Positions 22,672 to 33,387 of a stretch of 64,000 nt of DNA are shown in pieces. Source of the stretch: Lepidodermella squamata. Its lineage: Eukaryota; Gastrotricha. Under the pieces are notes generated by a model. It was given only the letters and a program-made list of their open reading frames with translations, was not told the origin of the DNA and searched no databases. Both the position numbers and the translations under genes were made by a program. How positions within the stretch are numbered: the first letter of the stretch is position 1; each line of letters opens with the position of its first letter. The DNA is taken from assembly GCA_047495785.1 (NCBI GenBank), contig JBLDXI010000004.1, forward strand, positions 868,001 through 932,000, written 5' to 3'.

Positions 22672-25600
22672 TCATTTATTTTTTGTATCACTGAAAATGC
22701 TGTTGACAAACGATGAAAACTTCTCTTTAGCAGAGGACAGCAAATTTGTGCCCTTATTTTCGATGACAGGATTTACATCAATATTTCTGGCTTTCGATCT
22801 TGTATTATACTGGTGGGGAACAGTCTTCTGCCCATCAGTAGCCAATATATTCGGGATGGAATAGTCGATAGCTTCTTCTCCTTCTTCTGTCACTTCTTCG
22901 ATAGGATGGAAGATCAGGTGTTCAGGCTGATTTTTCCACAAGTCAATTTTTGAGACATTTACAGTGTCCGTATTAGATTCGCCGAATTTCAGCCTGACAA
23001 TATTAGCGTTATCCGGAAAGACTTCTACAACTTCGAATGGACCCGCGAAGCGGTCACCGAATTTGCCGTCTCGATCAATGACCTTTTTTCGTACCAAATC
23101 ACCCACCTTAAAGGAAATGGGTTTCAAATTGGCATCAGCGCGCTTTTTCCGTGATTCGAAGTCAGCCTTGGCCCTTGTTTGAGCCTCTTTCCAGATTTTT
23201 GACATGATTTTCATTTTTTCTTCAATATACTCCGATGGAGAGGTGGTTTGGGTAATTTTGTTGTCACCGCACATGAGATAAAGTGGATCCTTGAGCTTTC
23301 GCCCAAAGACCATCTCATGAGGACTTACACCCGTGGCTTTGTGAGCAGTAGCATTAAATGCATATGTTACAACATCAAGGTTTTTGTCCCAGTTTTTGCG
23401 GTATTTACGCGCCATCATTGTAATGGTGTCAGCGAGAACCCGATTATACCTTTCCGTTACACCGTCACCTTGAGGATAATAACTCGTAGTTCGGACTTTT
23501 TCAATACCCCACTTTTCACAAAAGTCTTTAATCAGGTCACTTTCAAATTGGGTGCCACGATCAGTAAGTAGAACGTCGGGTATTCCGTACTGCAAGAAAT
23601 AGGACTCAAGGGCATCGGCCGTCGCTTCAGCTGTGATTGTTTTCATTGGTTTTGCTTGGGCGAAGTGGCAAAAATGTTCAACAATCGTGAGGATGTGAGC
23701 ATTGCCCCTTATGGTAGGCGGGTTAATGGGGCCTACGAAGTCAATGGAAACCATTTCGAAAGGTTTCGATGCCATAAGTGATTTCATTCCGCCGCGTAGA
23801 GCTCGAGTTTCGGCTTTACGTTTTTGACAGAGGTCGCAACCTTGGCAATAATGCCTAATGTCCGATGGCATCAGTGGCCACCAGTAATGATCCCTGACAC
23901 GTTTGATAGTTTTATTGCTACCAAAATGACCGCCGGAAGGAGCATCATGGCTTTGGTACATGACGTATTTTCGCCACTCTCTTGGAACAAGGAGTGAAAG
24001 TTCCCCAGTGGGTAGACGTTTGCACCAGGCATTTCCCCGAGAGGGATCTTGTTCAAGGCGATCAAAATTACGCATGATACAATCAATTCGCTTCTTAGTT
24101 TCAGGATTATCAATTTCACCGACTTCTCGAGTGCCTTGTTTTTTGGAATTAATCACAGGTCCTATTTCAGGATCTGTCCATTGAGCCTGACTAAGCTCGT
24201 CAAAATTCCAGCTTAATTCCTTCAAATAGATCAAATGGATGAAATCGGTTTCCTGATCTTCTGAGGGAAAGCATCTCGTAAGTGCATCAGCATATTGATT
24301 CTTTCCTGGGACATATTCTAGTTGAAACTCGAATTCTTGCAACTCCAGCATCCATCGGTTCATTTGAGCATTAGGAGTTTCAAGGGATCTGAGCGCAAGC
24401 AGCGGTTGATGATCAGTTCGGATCACGAAAGTTTGACCCAGCAAATATTGCCTGAATTTTCTAGCTACAGACCAGAAGATGGCATACGCCTCCTTTTTAA
24501 TGGTGGCATAATGTCTCTCAGCCTGAGTTAGACTTTTGCTCGCTGATGCTACAAGCTTCAACTTGCCGTCTACTTCTTGGCAAAGCAAAGCACCGAGTGC
24601 CTCATTAGATGCATCGGTATATAGAATGAAGGGCTTGTTGTAGTTAGGAGGTGTGAGAACTGGAGGGTTCAGAAACGCCTTTTTAACCTTTTCAAAAGAT
24701 TCTAACATCTTATCAGTCCACTTCAATTTGCCTTTGCCTTTGCCACCACCTGTGGCTGCCGTTAACGGTGAGACTAATTCAGCATAATCAGGCACGAAAT
24801 TCCTCAGAAAATTTGCCAGACCCAAAAAGGCTCTCAGCTTCTTGATCGTTTGAGGGGGTTCACAATTTCGAATTGAACTCAATTTGTTGGGATCAGCGGC
24901 TATACCTGATTCAGAAATTATTGTTCCAAGAAACTTGACCTCTTTTACAAGAAACCGGCATTTCTGAGGCTTCAAAAGCATTCCTGACTTGAGAATCCTA
25001 GATAGGACTTCTCTTAGCCTTTCCAACATTTCTTCGATAGTATCGGCCCAAATGTTGATATCATCCTGTAAAACGACGCACGTTTTATATAAGAGTCCGT
25101 CAAGAAGTTGATTCACATAATTCTGCATTTCATTCGATGCATTTTTTATTCCAAATGGCATTCGAGTGAAGCAATACACACCTGATCTTGTTCGAAATGC
25201 CGTTTTTTCTTGATCTTCCTCGCGAAGGGGGATGGTCCAGTAGGCTGAACTAATATCTATTTGGCAATAGAATTTATGTCCAGCTGCGGCTTCGATCAGT
25301 TTAGGCATGTTCGGCATAATTTGGGCTTCTGGTTTCAAAAACGGATTCATAGGTGAAAAATCAATCGTAAATCTGAGCTTATCGCTATCTTTTTTCTTCA
25401 CCAAAACCGGATAAAATGCAAATTGCGCATGAGGACATTCACGAATGATGTTATTCTGAAGCATTTCATTTTTGTGTTCCTCAATAATTACATCTTGAGT
25501 GGGCGAAAAATTCTTCGGTTTGATAACAAATTTGTTAGCATCAGTTTCAGGTAAGAAATCAATTTTATGGTGGACGCCTTTTGCAAGACCCACCTCGCCG

Positions 25601-26373
25601 CGCTTGGAAAAGCATGGGTAATTATCGATAAGATTCATTATTTTCGCTCTTTCCTCAACCGAACTGTCTGGCATCGTTTCTTTCAGAAACTGAGCCCAAT
25701 CAAATTCCTTCTCACACATCTGTGGAACACAAATGCGATCAATGTCCTCATTATTACAAAATTCATCTTCTAGGTCGTTAAACCATTGCTTGCTGTCATA
25801 CGAGATTACAGGAAGGGATGAACCTTTCTCAGTTAAGTACATCGGCAGGTGGTAGAAATTCGTTGGAGTTTCACCGACTAGCAACACAATCTCACCCTTG
25901 GAAAAGCCGATCGATACTTTGGGCATGTTTATGCACCACGTGGTATTCTTGTCATCGTCTTCAAATTTCAAATTGCCATTTTTATGTTCAGTGATAGCTT
26001 TATTATTTTTCAAAAATGTGCGGCCTAGAATAATAGTATCCTTTAAGACCGTGCTAGCGATAATAAAAGTGTCCCTCAGCTTTTTTGTGCCGAGACTAAA
26101 AGTAAGCGTGACTTGCCCTTCATGTGGCAGATCAGTGCCATTGCCGCATTTCAAAATGACTGGGCATTTTTCAATATTTACATCAGTAAGTTGTTTCACA
26201 ACACTCATTGGAATCAAATTGTATTTACATCCCGTGTCGACAACACAAACTTTCTCAATGCTTCCAGGAAGAGTTATCACATAAGCCAGCATATCACGAC
26301 TGCCTTCAGCTTCAGGTGATAAAAGGAAATTATTTACATTAGAAGGGCTCTTTTCGACCTGAGGCACATTCAT
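22672..26373 (-). CDS. pol: Gypsy pol polyprotein: protease, RT, RNase H, integrase
   Basis: 1233 aa counted from the first ATG, though translation probably enters by frameshifting 24 bases earlier. Domains: aspartic protease VVDTG (~44-48); RT with FTIDFSPMN (~335), QIDISSAYW (~371), MPFGIKNA (~405) and catalytic LQDD (~435-438, instead of the usual Y-x-D-D); RNase H YTDAS (~585), KKEAY, RTDHQP (~652); integrase with an H-H-C-C zinc finger (~809-849) and catalytic D878, D938 and E974; then a GPF-type module FAGPFEV. No chromodomain is seen. The frame is uninterrupted, so the element may be competent. Confidence 0.95.
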   Translation of the reverse strand: MNVPQVEKSPSNVNNFLLSPEAEGSRDMLAYVITLPGSIEKVCVVDTGCKYNLIPMSVVKQLTDVNIEKCPVILKCGNGTDLPHEGQVTLTFSLGTKKLRDTFIIASTVLKDTIILGRTFLKNNKAITEHKNGNLKFEDDDKNTTWCINMPKVSIGFSKGEIVLLVGETPTNFYHLPMYLTEKGSSLPVISYDSKQWFNDLEDEFCNNEDIDRICVPQMCEKEFDWAQFLKETMPDSSVEERAKIMNLIDNYPCFSKRGEVGLAKGVHHKIDFLPETDANKFVIKPKNFSPTQDVIIEEHKNEMLQNNIIRECPHAQFAFYPVLVKKKDSDKLRFTIDFSPMNPFLKPEAQIMPNMPKLIEAAAGHKFYCQIDISSAYWTIPLREEDQEKTAFRTRSGVYCFTRMPFGIKNASNEMQNYVNQLLDGLLYKTCVVLQDDINIWADTIEEMLERLREVLSRILKSGMLLKPQKCRFLVKEVKFLGTIISESGIAADPNKLSSIRNCEPPQTIKKLRAFLGLANFLRNFVPDYAELVSPLTAATGGGKGKGKLKWTDKMLESFEKVKKAFLNPPVLTPPNYNKPFILYTDASNEALGALLCQEVDGKLKLVASASKSLTQAERHYATIKKEAYAIFWSVARKFRQYLLGQTFVIRTDHQPLLALRSLETPNAQMNRWMLELQEFEFQLEYVPGKNQYADALTRCFPSEDQETDFIHLIYLKELSWNFDELSQAQWTDPEIGPVINSKKQGTREVGEIDNPETKKRIDCIMRNFDRLEQDPSRGNAWCKRLPTGELSLLVPREWRKYVMYQSHDAPSGGHFGSNKTIKRVRDHYWWPLMPSDIRHYCQGCDLCQKRKAETRALRGGMKSLMASKPFEMVSIDFVGPINPPTIRGNAHILTIVEHFCHFAQAKPMKTITAEATADALESYFLQYGIPDVLLTDRGTQFESDLIKDFCEKWGIEKVRTTSYYPQGDGVTERYNRVLADTITMMARKYRKNWDKNLDVVTYAFNATAHKATGVSPHEMVFGRKLKDPLYLMCGDNKITQTTSPSEYIEEKMKIMSKIWKEAQTRAKADFESRKKRADANLKPISFKVGDLVRKKVIDRDGKFGDRFAGPFEVVEVFPDNANIVRLKFGESNTDTVNVSKIDLWKNQPEHLIFHPIEEVTEEGEEAIDYSIPNILATDGQKTVPHQYNTRSKARNIDVNPVIENKGTNLLSSAKEKFSSFVNSIFSDTKNK

Positions 26374-26387
26374 CGACCGGGTATCAT

Positions 26388-27476
26388 CTAGTTTTTTGAA
26401 TTACTGGTCGGTTGGTTGCGAGGCTTGGGGCAATTACGTTCAATGTGGTAGCGGTCACCACAGTTAAAGCACCCACGAATACTAGGATCACGCCAGTTTG
26501 TGGTTGCAGGTTGATACTGCTGATTATTCCCACTGACTGCAGTTTGAGGAAATCTCCTATTTTGAAACGGAGCATTAGGAGTGTTGGAATAATTAGGCAT
26601 CTGAGGCCTGCTGGGAAACGCCGAAGGTGGCGGATTGAAAGCATGAGGATGGTTGTAGTACACCTGAGGAGCCTGTGTTGAAACTTGAGGAGTATCAAAT
26701 TGTTTTGAAGCTAATTGTTTCTGAAAATCAGTGAACATATTTTTCAGGTCTGAGACTTCACTTGCTAGCTTCTTGTTTTCCGTTTCAGCATTGGTAACAG
26801 AAGAAGTGACCTTGGAAGGTTTAGGATCCTGACCGCTCAATTGACTTGCAGTAATTGGGCCACTTAATTTAGCCTGAGTATTCTTTTTTTCCCAACTCCG
26901 ATTCTCATTTTCAAGAAGCTGAAGAACCGCCGCATATTCAATGTGAGGATCTTTGTCCCATGCTTCAATCAGAATAGTTTGGATTTTCTTATTCGACATG
27001 CCTCCAATTAAGCATTCTGTGGCCCTGTCACACGCATCTCGTCCACCATTTGGGTAGCCGATGGTGACGAAAGACTCTATCTGTGAGATAAACACATCGA
27101 TATTGTCATTCCCTTGAATAAGCTGCTTCAAAAATACACGGGCAGTGCCCTGAGATACGGCAGTGCCTTCAGGCTGGCAGAGTCTAGCAATTGCCGCATC
27201 GAGAGATACGACACGTTTGTTCAATTCCTGAGCGATAATTTCTGCCCTACGCTTATCGACCATTTTCTGAATGATCCTCAATTGCCTTGGAGCGCCTTTG
27301 ATGTTAAAGACCTCCATATAATATTTCACATCAGAGATCCAAGCATTAAAATTGTTCTCATTGGGGTCGAACTTCTGCACCTTATCATGAAGCTTTAACT
27401 CACTATTAGAGATTTGTTCATCATCCGTGTCGGAGTCCTCACGATTGATGAGAAGAGACCTTCGAAAGCTGGCCAT
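26388..27476 (-). CDS. gag: Gypsy gag
   Basis: 362 aa from ATG 27476 to TAG 26388. The N-terminal half is helical, as in capsid proteins; residues ~230-300 are Gln/Pro-rich; a zinc knuckle CFNCGDRYHIERNC lies at ~336-349. It packages element RNA into virus-like particles. The last codons before the stop are TCA AAA AAC TAG, which form a -1 slippery site leading into pol. Confidence 0.93.
   Translation of the reverse strand: MASFRRSLLINREDSDTDDEQISNSELKLHDKVQKFDPNENNFNAWISDVKYYMEVFNIKGAPRQLRIIQKMVDKRRAEIIAQELNKRVVSLDAAIARLCQPEGTAVSQGTARVFLKQLIQGNDNIDVFISQIESFVTIGYPNGGRDACDRATECLIGGMSNKKIQTILIEAWDKDPHIEYAAVLQLLENENRSWEKKNTQAKLSGPITASQLSGQDPKPSKVTSSVTNAETENKKLASEVSDLKNMFTDFQKQLASKQFDTPQVSTQAPQVYYNHPHAFNPPPSAFPSRPQMPNYSNTPNAPFQNRRFPQTAVSGNNQQYQPATTNWRDPSIRGCFNCGDRYHIERNCPKPRNQPTSNSKN
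26391..26397 (-). promoter_or_regulatory. Programmed -1 frameshift heptamer A AAA AAC
   Basis: Minus strand reads TC A AAA AAC TAG in the gag frame. A slip back by one base gives AAA AAA CTA and runs into the pol frame, which is closed by a stop just upstream (26401-26403) and open downstream. Position directly before the gag stop fits gag-pol frameshifting. Confidence 0.8.
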
Positions 27477-27800
27477 TTTATTTTAATTTATTACAAAAAT
27501 AAGTTGCACAATGAGTCAACACAGAAAAAAATAATTCGACTGGAATTTCCTTCAGTCGTCACAAAACAATTTGACTGGAATAGCCTTTTTCGCAAAATAA
27601 TAATAATGGGCTGGAATTTCCTTCAGCCTTGAAAAATTAGCTGGAATGACCTTCAGCTTTTTTTAAACTTTGACTGGAATGGCCGTCAGTCACAATACTT
27701 ATCAACTGGAATTTCCTTCAGTTGCCAGAAACAGCTTACCACTGTTTTCTATTAAACTTACCTACTGTTGTAAAGAGATGGTGGAATCGATCGTTGATCG

Positions 27801-27818
27801 AGCGGAGTCTCGGCGCCA
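27801..27818 (-). other. tRNA primer binding site
   Basis: Minus strand TGGCGCCGAGACTCCGCT begins one base after the 5' LTR. The initial TGG pairs with the CCA end of a tRNA. I cannot name the tRNA with confidence. Confidence 0.75.
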
Positions 27819-27819
27819 A

Positions 27820-28074
27820 TGAAGGGTTGATATCCCTGACCTGGTTCGGGGGAAACTAATAACAGCGATTAGACTGAATAATATACAAGGCAGTTCAGTA
27901 AAGCAGATCAACTGATATTTTATTGTTATTATTTAGGGCTTTTATAGCCAACAGGACGCCAATTGAACTATAATGATGTGCGTCACGTGATATTACTGTC
28001 ACGAGCGCTAGCTAGAATAATAAGAATGGATTACTGAACTAGTAATTGGGACAGGGAACATAGCGATCCTCTCA
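27820..28074 (-). repeat. 5' LTR
   Basis: 255 bp, TG...CA, same as the 3' LTR. Its first bases TGA lie in frame with the adjacent channel gene and end that frame. Confidence 0.95.
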
Positions 28075-30822
28075 GCTATGTATCAGCGATATGTAGTAAG
28101 CAGATAGGCACAAATAGATCGCCAACGTCAAAGAGCACATGACAAGATCGCCAGCTCGAAGCAACGTCATCCTGCCCCATTTGCCGCATAAATAGATTCG
28201 ACTTTTCAGCCGTCTAGCCATCACTTTGTCCTTAATCAAGTTTGCAGTCACGAAATAGTAGATCGTAACCAGAGCAGTCAAAAAGCTTTTAAGCAGCAGA
28301 AAATCGACAAAATTGATGCGTTGCGGGGTGTGTGGTACGCGCCGAGCTACGTCCACCTGAGCGAAAACAAAAGCGAGTAGGATTGTCGCTGCGAACTCAG
28401 GCCTCTCCTTTTTGCTAGGCGGGATCACGAAACTTCCAATAACAATAGCCATCAAAATTTGGCACGGCGCCAAAATCGAAGTGACATAATAATTTGGATT
28501 CCTCGCAAATTCCAGTCGGAACATTGCGTAGCCTGATCTTCCATACTTCAGCGTTGGCGATTCGGTAATTCCTGATTCGTTATAAGTCCTGACCAGCATC
28601 CAAATGCTGTTATCGTTGATGTTAGGCTGGAGCAGTGTCGTGAATAGAAATGTGACAAAAGCTTCAGGTTCTCGAAGTGCAAAGTAGAAGTCACACCATT
28701 GCCTATCGAATGGGAAATTTGTTAGGTCTATAGTGCATTTCGAGTGCATCGAGTGCTGCCGGTTCCAGTAGAAGTACATGGTTCGGTTCGGTTCGGTGGG
28801 GTAGTACTGGATTTGGATATCACTGCCGATTTGAAGCGATTTGTTGCTCATGTAAATGTCACTCGTGCTATTCATCATCAGGAGCTAAAAATGAAGTAAA
28901 AATAAAATCAATTGAACGAATTTGTAATATTTTGATTTCGTATTATCATTAAATTTCATCAAAAATGGAATTTTCGTAGTTTTTAGTAATTCTCCATTTT
29001 TCTATGAGTTTTGGGATTTTTTTTTAATTTATGGACATTTTCGCAATGCTAATGTTTTCACTTTCCGAAATACAAATTTTGACTAGCATTCGTCTGATTT
29101 TTGGAAATCTTCTAATTTTCGATAATTTTAGTTATAGTGGTATATTTCTCACATCAGGGTGCCAAACTAGAGAAGCATCAGTGACGATAACTCGCTCAGC
29201 TTGCATCGCACCTGGGACCGTGGTATCACTCGGGCACACCGTGCTTTTCCACAGCAAATTTGTAGTCGCAGTAATGGAGATAGTTTGCTTCAAATCGTCG
29301 ACATCCAAGATTCTATCAACCGAAAACGTGAAGATGACCTTTGAAGTCGCTGAACCTTGCGATGATCTAGAATCGGGTTGAATATATGGGCATTCCAACA
29401 GCTCTTCCAGAACTACAGTCGGAATTGCGCTGCCCAGTTGAAGGTTCGGGGTGTAGCTGTAATTCTGAGTCAATCCGTTGACAAGAGACGCAAAAACTTC
29501 ATCGCCATCAAAATCCGAACTTAACGCTTGTGATTGGCTGGTTGACCCATCAGTTGATGAAGTAGCTTGGATGCTCGTTATAGAGCCTTGTTGGTAAATT
29601 GTTATAGGCAGAGATTGGATTGGCGAAGTTCCAGGTGCCAGGCTGTAACCAATCGTGGAATTTAAGATCTGAGTGGCTGTAGTGACTGAACCTGCGATTG
29701 AAGCAACACTGATACTGAACTAGTAGAACCTTGAAGAAAGCTCGAGGTTACTGATTGTTGAGATGAGCTCCCCACATTAGTCCCAACGCTCGAGGAGCCA
29801 ATCGATTGAACCAACGTTGACCCTTGATTGCTCGAACTTTGAGTTGATGATTGGACAACTGAACTAGGTACAACAATCGAGCTCAACGAAGCTGCCATTG
29901 AGCTCAAGGAGCTGCTCGTAGTTGGGCTAGAACTTCCTACTGAGCTGGATAATGCTGTCGAGGTATCCGAAGCTATCGAACTTGAAGATGACGGACCTTC
30001 CGAGCTGGAGCTTGTAAAAATCGAACTTTGGCTTGAAGAATCAGCAGTAGAGGAAGATTCGATTTGGCTAGAAGAATACGTTGAACCAGGGTCTTGAGTT
30101 GCCGGATTCAGAAATGGAACAGAGACTGTTTCCGAAGTAGGAGACGTAGACTGAAGAGCTGAAATCGAGGAGATCGAAGGGCTTGTTGCTTGGGTTGACG
30201 AACTGCCTGCAACAAGATTTGTTTGTTGGCTCGATAATGAAGTCATCAATGATGAGGTTGAGATGCTCAGGCTAGAAGACGTCGCAGCTCCGGTGGAAAG
30301 GCTCGAAGCTGTTGAACCGAGGCTTGAAGTTGTTAAACTCGATGATGAAGCAGACTGGGTAGTAATTACAGTTGTCGATTGAGTCGTAGTCGAAGTTGTA
30401 GAAGTCGGGCAAACTATTGCTGAAGAATTACTCGATAAAGCATCGATTTGAAACACCGAAAGCTGCGAAACAGTGACGGCGTAGTTGTTGTTCTGCCGAG
30501 TCACGTGACTCATTTGAAAATCTAGCCCAGCGACCAGTGAGCTCCCGAACCACGGAACAGGCCAATTGTTGAAGCAAACAACCGGCGTCGATGTGTTTGA
30601 TGCCGCGAATGTGACTAGCAGGTCGTCATTAACAGTTTGAATCGTGAATATTGCCCCGCTTTGAAGTTGAGCGACTGAAGCAGTGCATCGAGCGCAGGAT
30701 ATTTGATAGGGCGGTGGGTACAGTGGGGTTGAGGTTGCGCTAACCGAATAAACTGGGTAAATATCGACTGATGTTGTACCCCTGGCTGCAAGGACTAGAA
30801 ACAGGCCGGAACCAATGATCAT
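28072..30822 (-). CDS. Cys-loop ligand-gated ion channel subunit with mucin-like ectodomain
   Basis: Starts with a short signal peptide (MIIGSGLFLVLAARG). A ~110-aa unknown domain and about 220 Ser/Thr-rich residues follow. The channel's ligand-binding region comes next, with ILDVDDLKQTISI and VWHPD to 29153. Intron 29152-28885 has GTGAGA...TTTTAG. The last exon, 28884-28072, has the Cys loop (C48 and C62 counted from the MMNSTSD methionine, exactly 13 residues between, with FPFD inside), three membrane segments, an intracellular loop and a final segment ending LIHS. A frame change near 29,700 between mucin and channel parts means a missed small intron or an indel. Ligand and ion selectivity cannot be told. 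The stop codon is supplied by the LTR. Confidence 0.75.
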
Positions 30823-31058
30823 GTCGGAATTCGAAGATCCAACTGGTTAATTTATAAATTATATTAAATTGCATGCAAAATTGAAGAAAAATAGAAAAAA
30901 TTTGAACCCTTGAAATTGAACAGAAAATTCCATTCAAAATTAGTAAAAAAAAAAAATTTGTTTGAATTTTTATAATTCATTAGTAATATGAATTTATTAG
31001 CTTTGAATTTGTACATTTAAGAAATTTTCAAAAAACGTTTGAAATAAATGAACAATTA

Positions 31059-33058
31059 TTATATCAACCAACTTATTGAGACGGGTGAATTTCGTGGTGT
31101 TACACCAACTGCGAATCTCGAACCATCAGGTGTCGCAGCGTTGATAGACGTCCCCGATTCCCATTTGATGGTGAACTCAAATCTCACATTCGGTCCAGTT
31201 GCAGGTACGACTGAATAAATAGCGCGGCTTTCAATGAAATTAACGTTGCTGAAACCGAATTTCGGCCCGCCTGAACTCGTCCAATCAACATCTCCAATCG
31301 ACGTCCATCTCGCAGCTTGGCAAATGCTGTTGCCCGAGGTGAAAGAAAAATTTGCCATGTAATCAACAGTTCTCGTTTGGAGGTCTGGCAACCCTGCAAG
31401 GTAGTAATTCGGCTGATTTGGCGGGGTTGCGGGTAAACTAGCTGTTGCATTCATGCCGAATATGTTGAGCTTAATGACTTTCAAACTCGCCAACTGGTTG
31501 CGAAATGCAGCAAAGTTGAACGATGGCATTGGAATCGACGAAGACATTGCTGTGGCGAGTCCTGTTACAGGTTCATTCGACAAACAGTGCGAAACGGCAG
31601 TTACGCCGTTTGAATCAGTTGTAGCCAGTGCAACCTTATGAATAAGATAAAAATGCAACTCGGAGGATCCTCGACCTGAGGGGTACTCGGCCCCGAGTTT
31701 ATCGGACCAAAGGGTCCCACCCTCTGTGGTTTTTGGGGTTTTCTCTCCTAGACCTCTCGGTCTGGGGTGTACATGGTACGGTACACGGTACTTCCGTAGC
31801 CCCTGTACTTCTCACACTGGACTGGTTTTCTCATCATATCTCAGCAGGGTTTTTCAAGAAAATCCTGGACCTTTGCTTTTCTACTTGTGGATGCATAGGA
31901 TTAATGGTGAGCATCCCGCATCAATCCGCTAATATTACTTCTAACATCATCGGTACTTCTTGATACCCAATCGAAATTTGAGACTAATTTCCGTCCTTTC
32001 TTTCCTTAGCTGCAATCACTAACGCTCTTCGAAATGTAAATTGGAATCTTCAAATTAGAGTCAAGCTAGATTCTGATTATTGGCAAGCTCAACGGTGCTT
32101 GGGTTCCAAGCGTTAGTAAACAGCTACGTCTGCTATGCCCCAAAAGCCTTAATGGAGATGGTCGATAATAGAGATGATAATGTGAATGGGTCTGGTTTCT
32201 CAGATTTACGACACTCCAACTCATCATTTATTCAGTGGAACCTTATTGATTCATACGTGAGGCTCTGAAATGGCGATTTTGAAGAGCGGCGATCGAAAAA
32301 AAACAACAATTTCAGAAACTCTAGCCAAAAAATCTTACCGAAAGCAAATCTCGGATGACTTGAACAATGAAGTAGTACTGATAGGTTCCATTCGTAGGTA
32401 AGGCCTGGTTGCAGCTCGAACAGGTCGGCCACAAACCGGTTACATTAGGCGGGAAAAAGCCGGTGTAAACAGATGATGAGAAAATACCAGACATTTTAGA
32501 AGCCTGGTTATTGGGGCAGAATTGATTCCACAGCGACATGCCCTTCAAATTTTTGACTGTGTCATTCGCTGTTCGGTAGAAAACGATGAAATGAATCAGA
32601 GACGAATTTTCAGGTTCGCTTACTGTTGACTGTGAGCACGGATATAGGATTTGTCACAAGCATTGCGAAAGTTGCGCATTTCGATGAAGCAGACACGTTG
32701 GCAACATTTCCGAATTCTATCAAAGCTTCGACCCGAAAATTCGTGGTAATGCCAAACCCCTTTTATTTATAAAATCTGTCTATCGAAAATTGGCTTGATT
32801 CACAAAACAAACCGTTTGAATCCATGTGCTGTTCGATGTGAAAAGGGGCGAAGCCATTTGGTAGCCGTTAGACATGTTTTGACCAGGCAGCCATTGGATC
32901 CAGTTAGCGATGGCTCCAGTTGAGTAGTCGAAGGAGAACTGCGGGATGTGATAGCAAGTCGGATGTGTGATGGGGAGCGGTAGCAAATCAGGGCGAGGCG
33001 TTGAGCCCCAGGCAAACGGGTAAAAACAAAGCAAAACGGCGAAAATCAGCGAATTCAT
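31059..33058 (-). CDS. Secreted protein of ~398 aa, family not recognised
   Basis: Four exons join in frame: 33058-32804, 32759-32624, 32568-32339 and 31634-31059. It begins with a clear signal peptide (MNSLIFAVLLCFYPFAWGS). Intron 1 is only 44 nt and intron 2 is 55 nt. The mature part has scattered cysteines and several N-x-S/T sites but no transmembrane segment and no motif I recognise. Intron 3 (704 nt) carries a dispersed CAGTG-type repeat. It lies 236 bp upstream of the channel gene on the same strand and could share its regulation; function unknown. Confidence 0.65.
31678..31819. repeat. Dispersed ~140-bp repeat, CAGTGTGAGAAGTAC end
   Basis: Right end reads (reverse complement) CAGTGTGAGAAGTACAGGGG and the inside has ACCAAAGGGTCCC, both as in the elements at 42,235 and 57,719. 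No clear target duplication was seen. It lies in intron 3 of the secreted-protein gene. Confidence 0.6.
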
Positions 33059-33387
33059 AGTTGGCTATTTGAGAATGTTCAAAACACAGTCTGTCGCGAT
33101 TTGTTTCGCTGAACATGTCTACTCAGTTATTACGAGGGCGTTTAGCCGTGGTCACCGTGAATTATTAATGATTTGAAGCTTCGCTATTTGAGTAGTCGAC
33201 TGATTCATTCTAAAATATGTTTTTCATGTTCGAAAATTGATCTTTACCCCTTTTCGAGGGCAAACATGTCTTACTTTCTAGTTCTTTAACGCTATTTTAT
33301 TCGAACTGGAAACTCGCGAACCTACAAGAGAGCCGCGTCGATGACTTTGCGATGTGAATCACAAACTCAATGGGAATCGTGTTTCAG
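33059..33387. other. Spacer between secreted gene and pseudogene C
   Basis: Presumed promoter side of the ~398-aa secreted gene and 3' flank of pseudogene C. No TATA box, repeat or exon stands out. Confidence 0.4.

Larger units (their letters stand above)
20895..28074 (-). mobile_element. Ty3/Gypsy LTR retrotransposon, apparently complete and young
   Basis: Two 255-bp LTRs that I read as identical bound an internal region with a primer site, gag, pol, an extra ORF and a polypurine tract, all on the minus strand. Ends are TG...CA. Identical LTRs and intact ORFs indicate recent insertion. Flanks do not match: TGATC lies left of 20895 and GCTAT right of 28074, so the usual 4-6 bp target duplication is absent. 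The element has inserted at the very 3' end of the ion-channel coding region. Confidence 0.95.
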
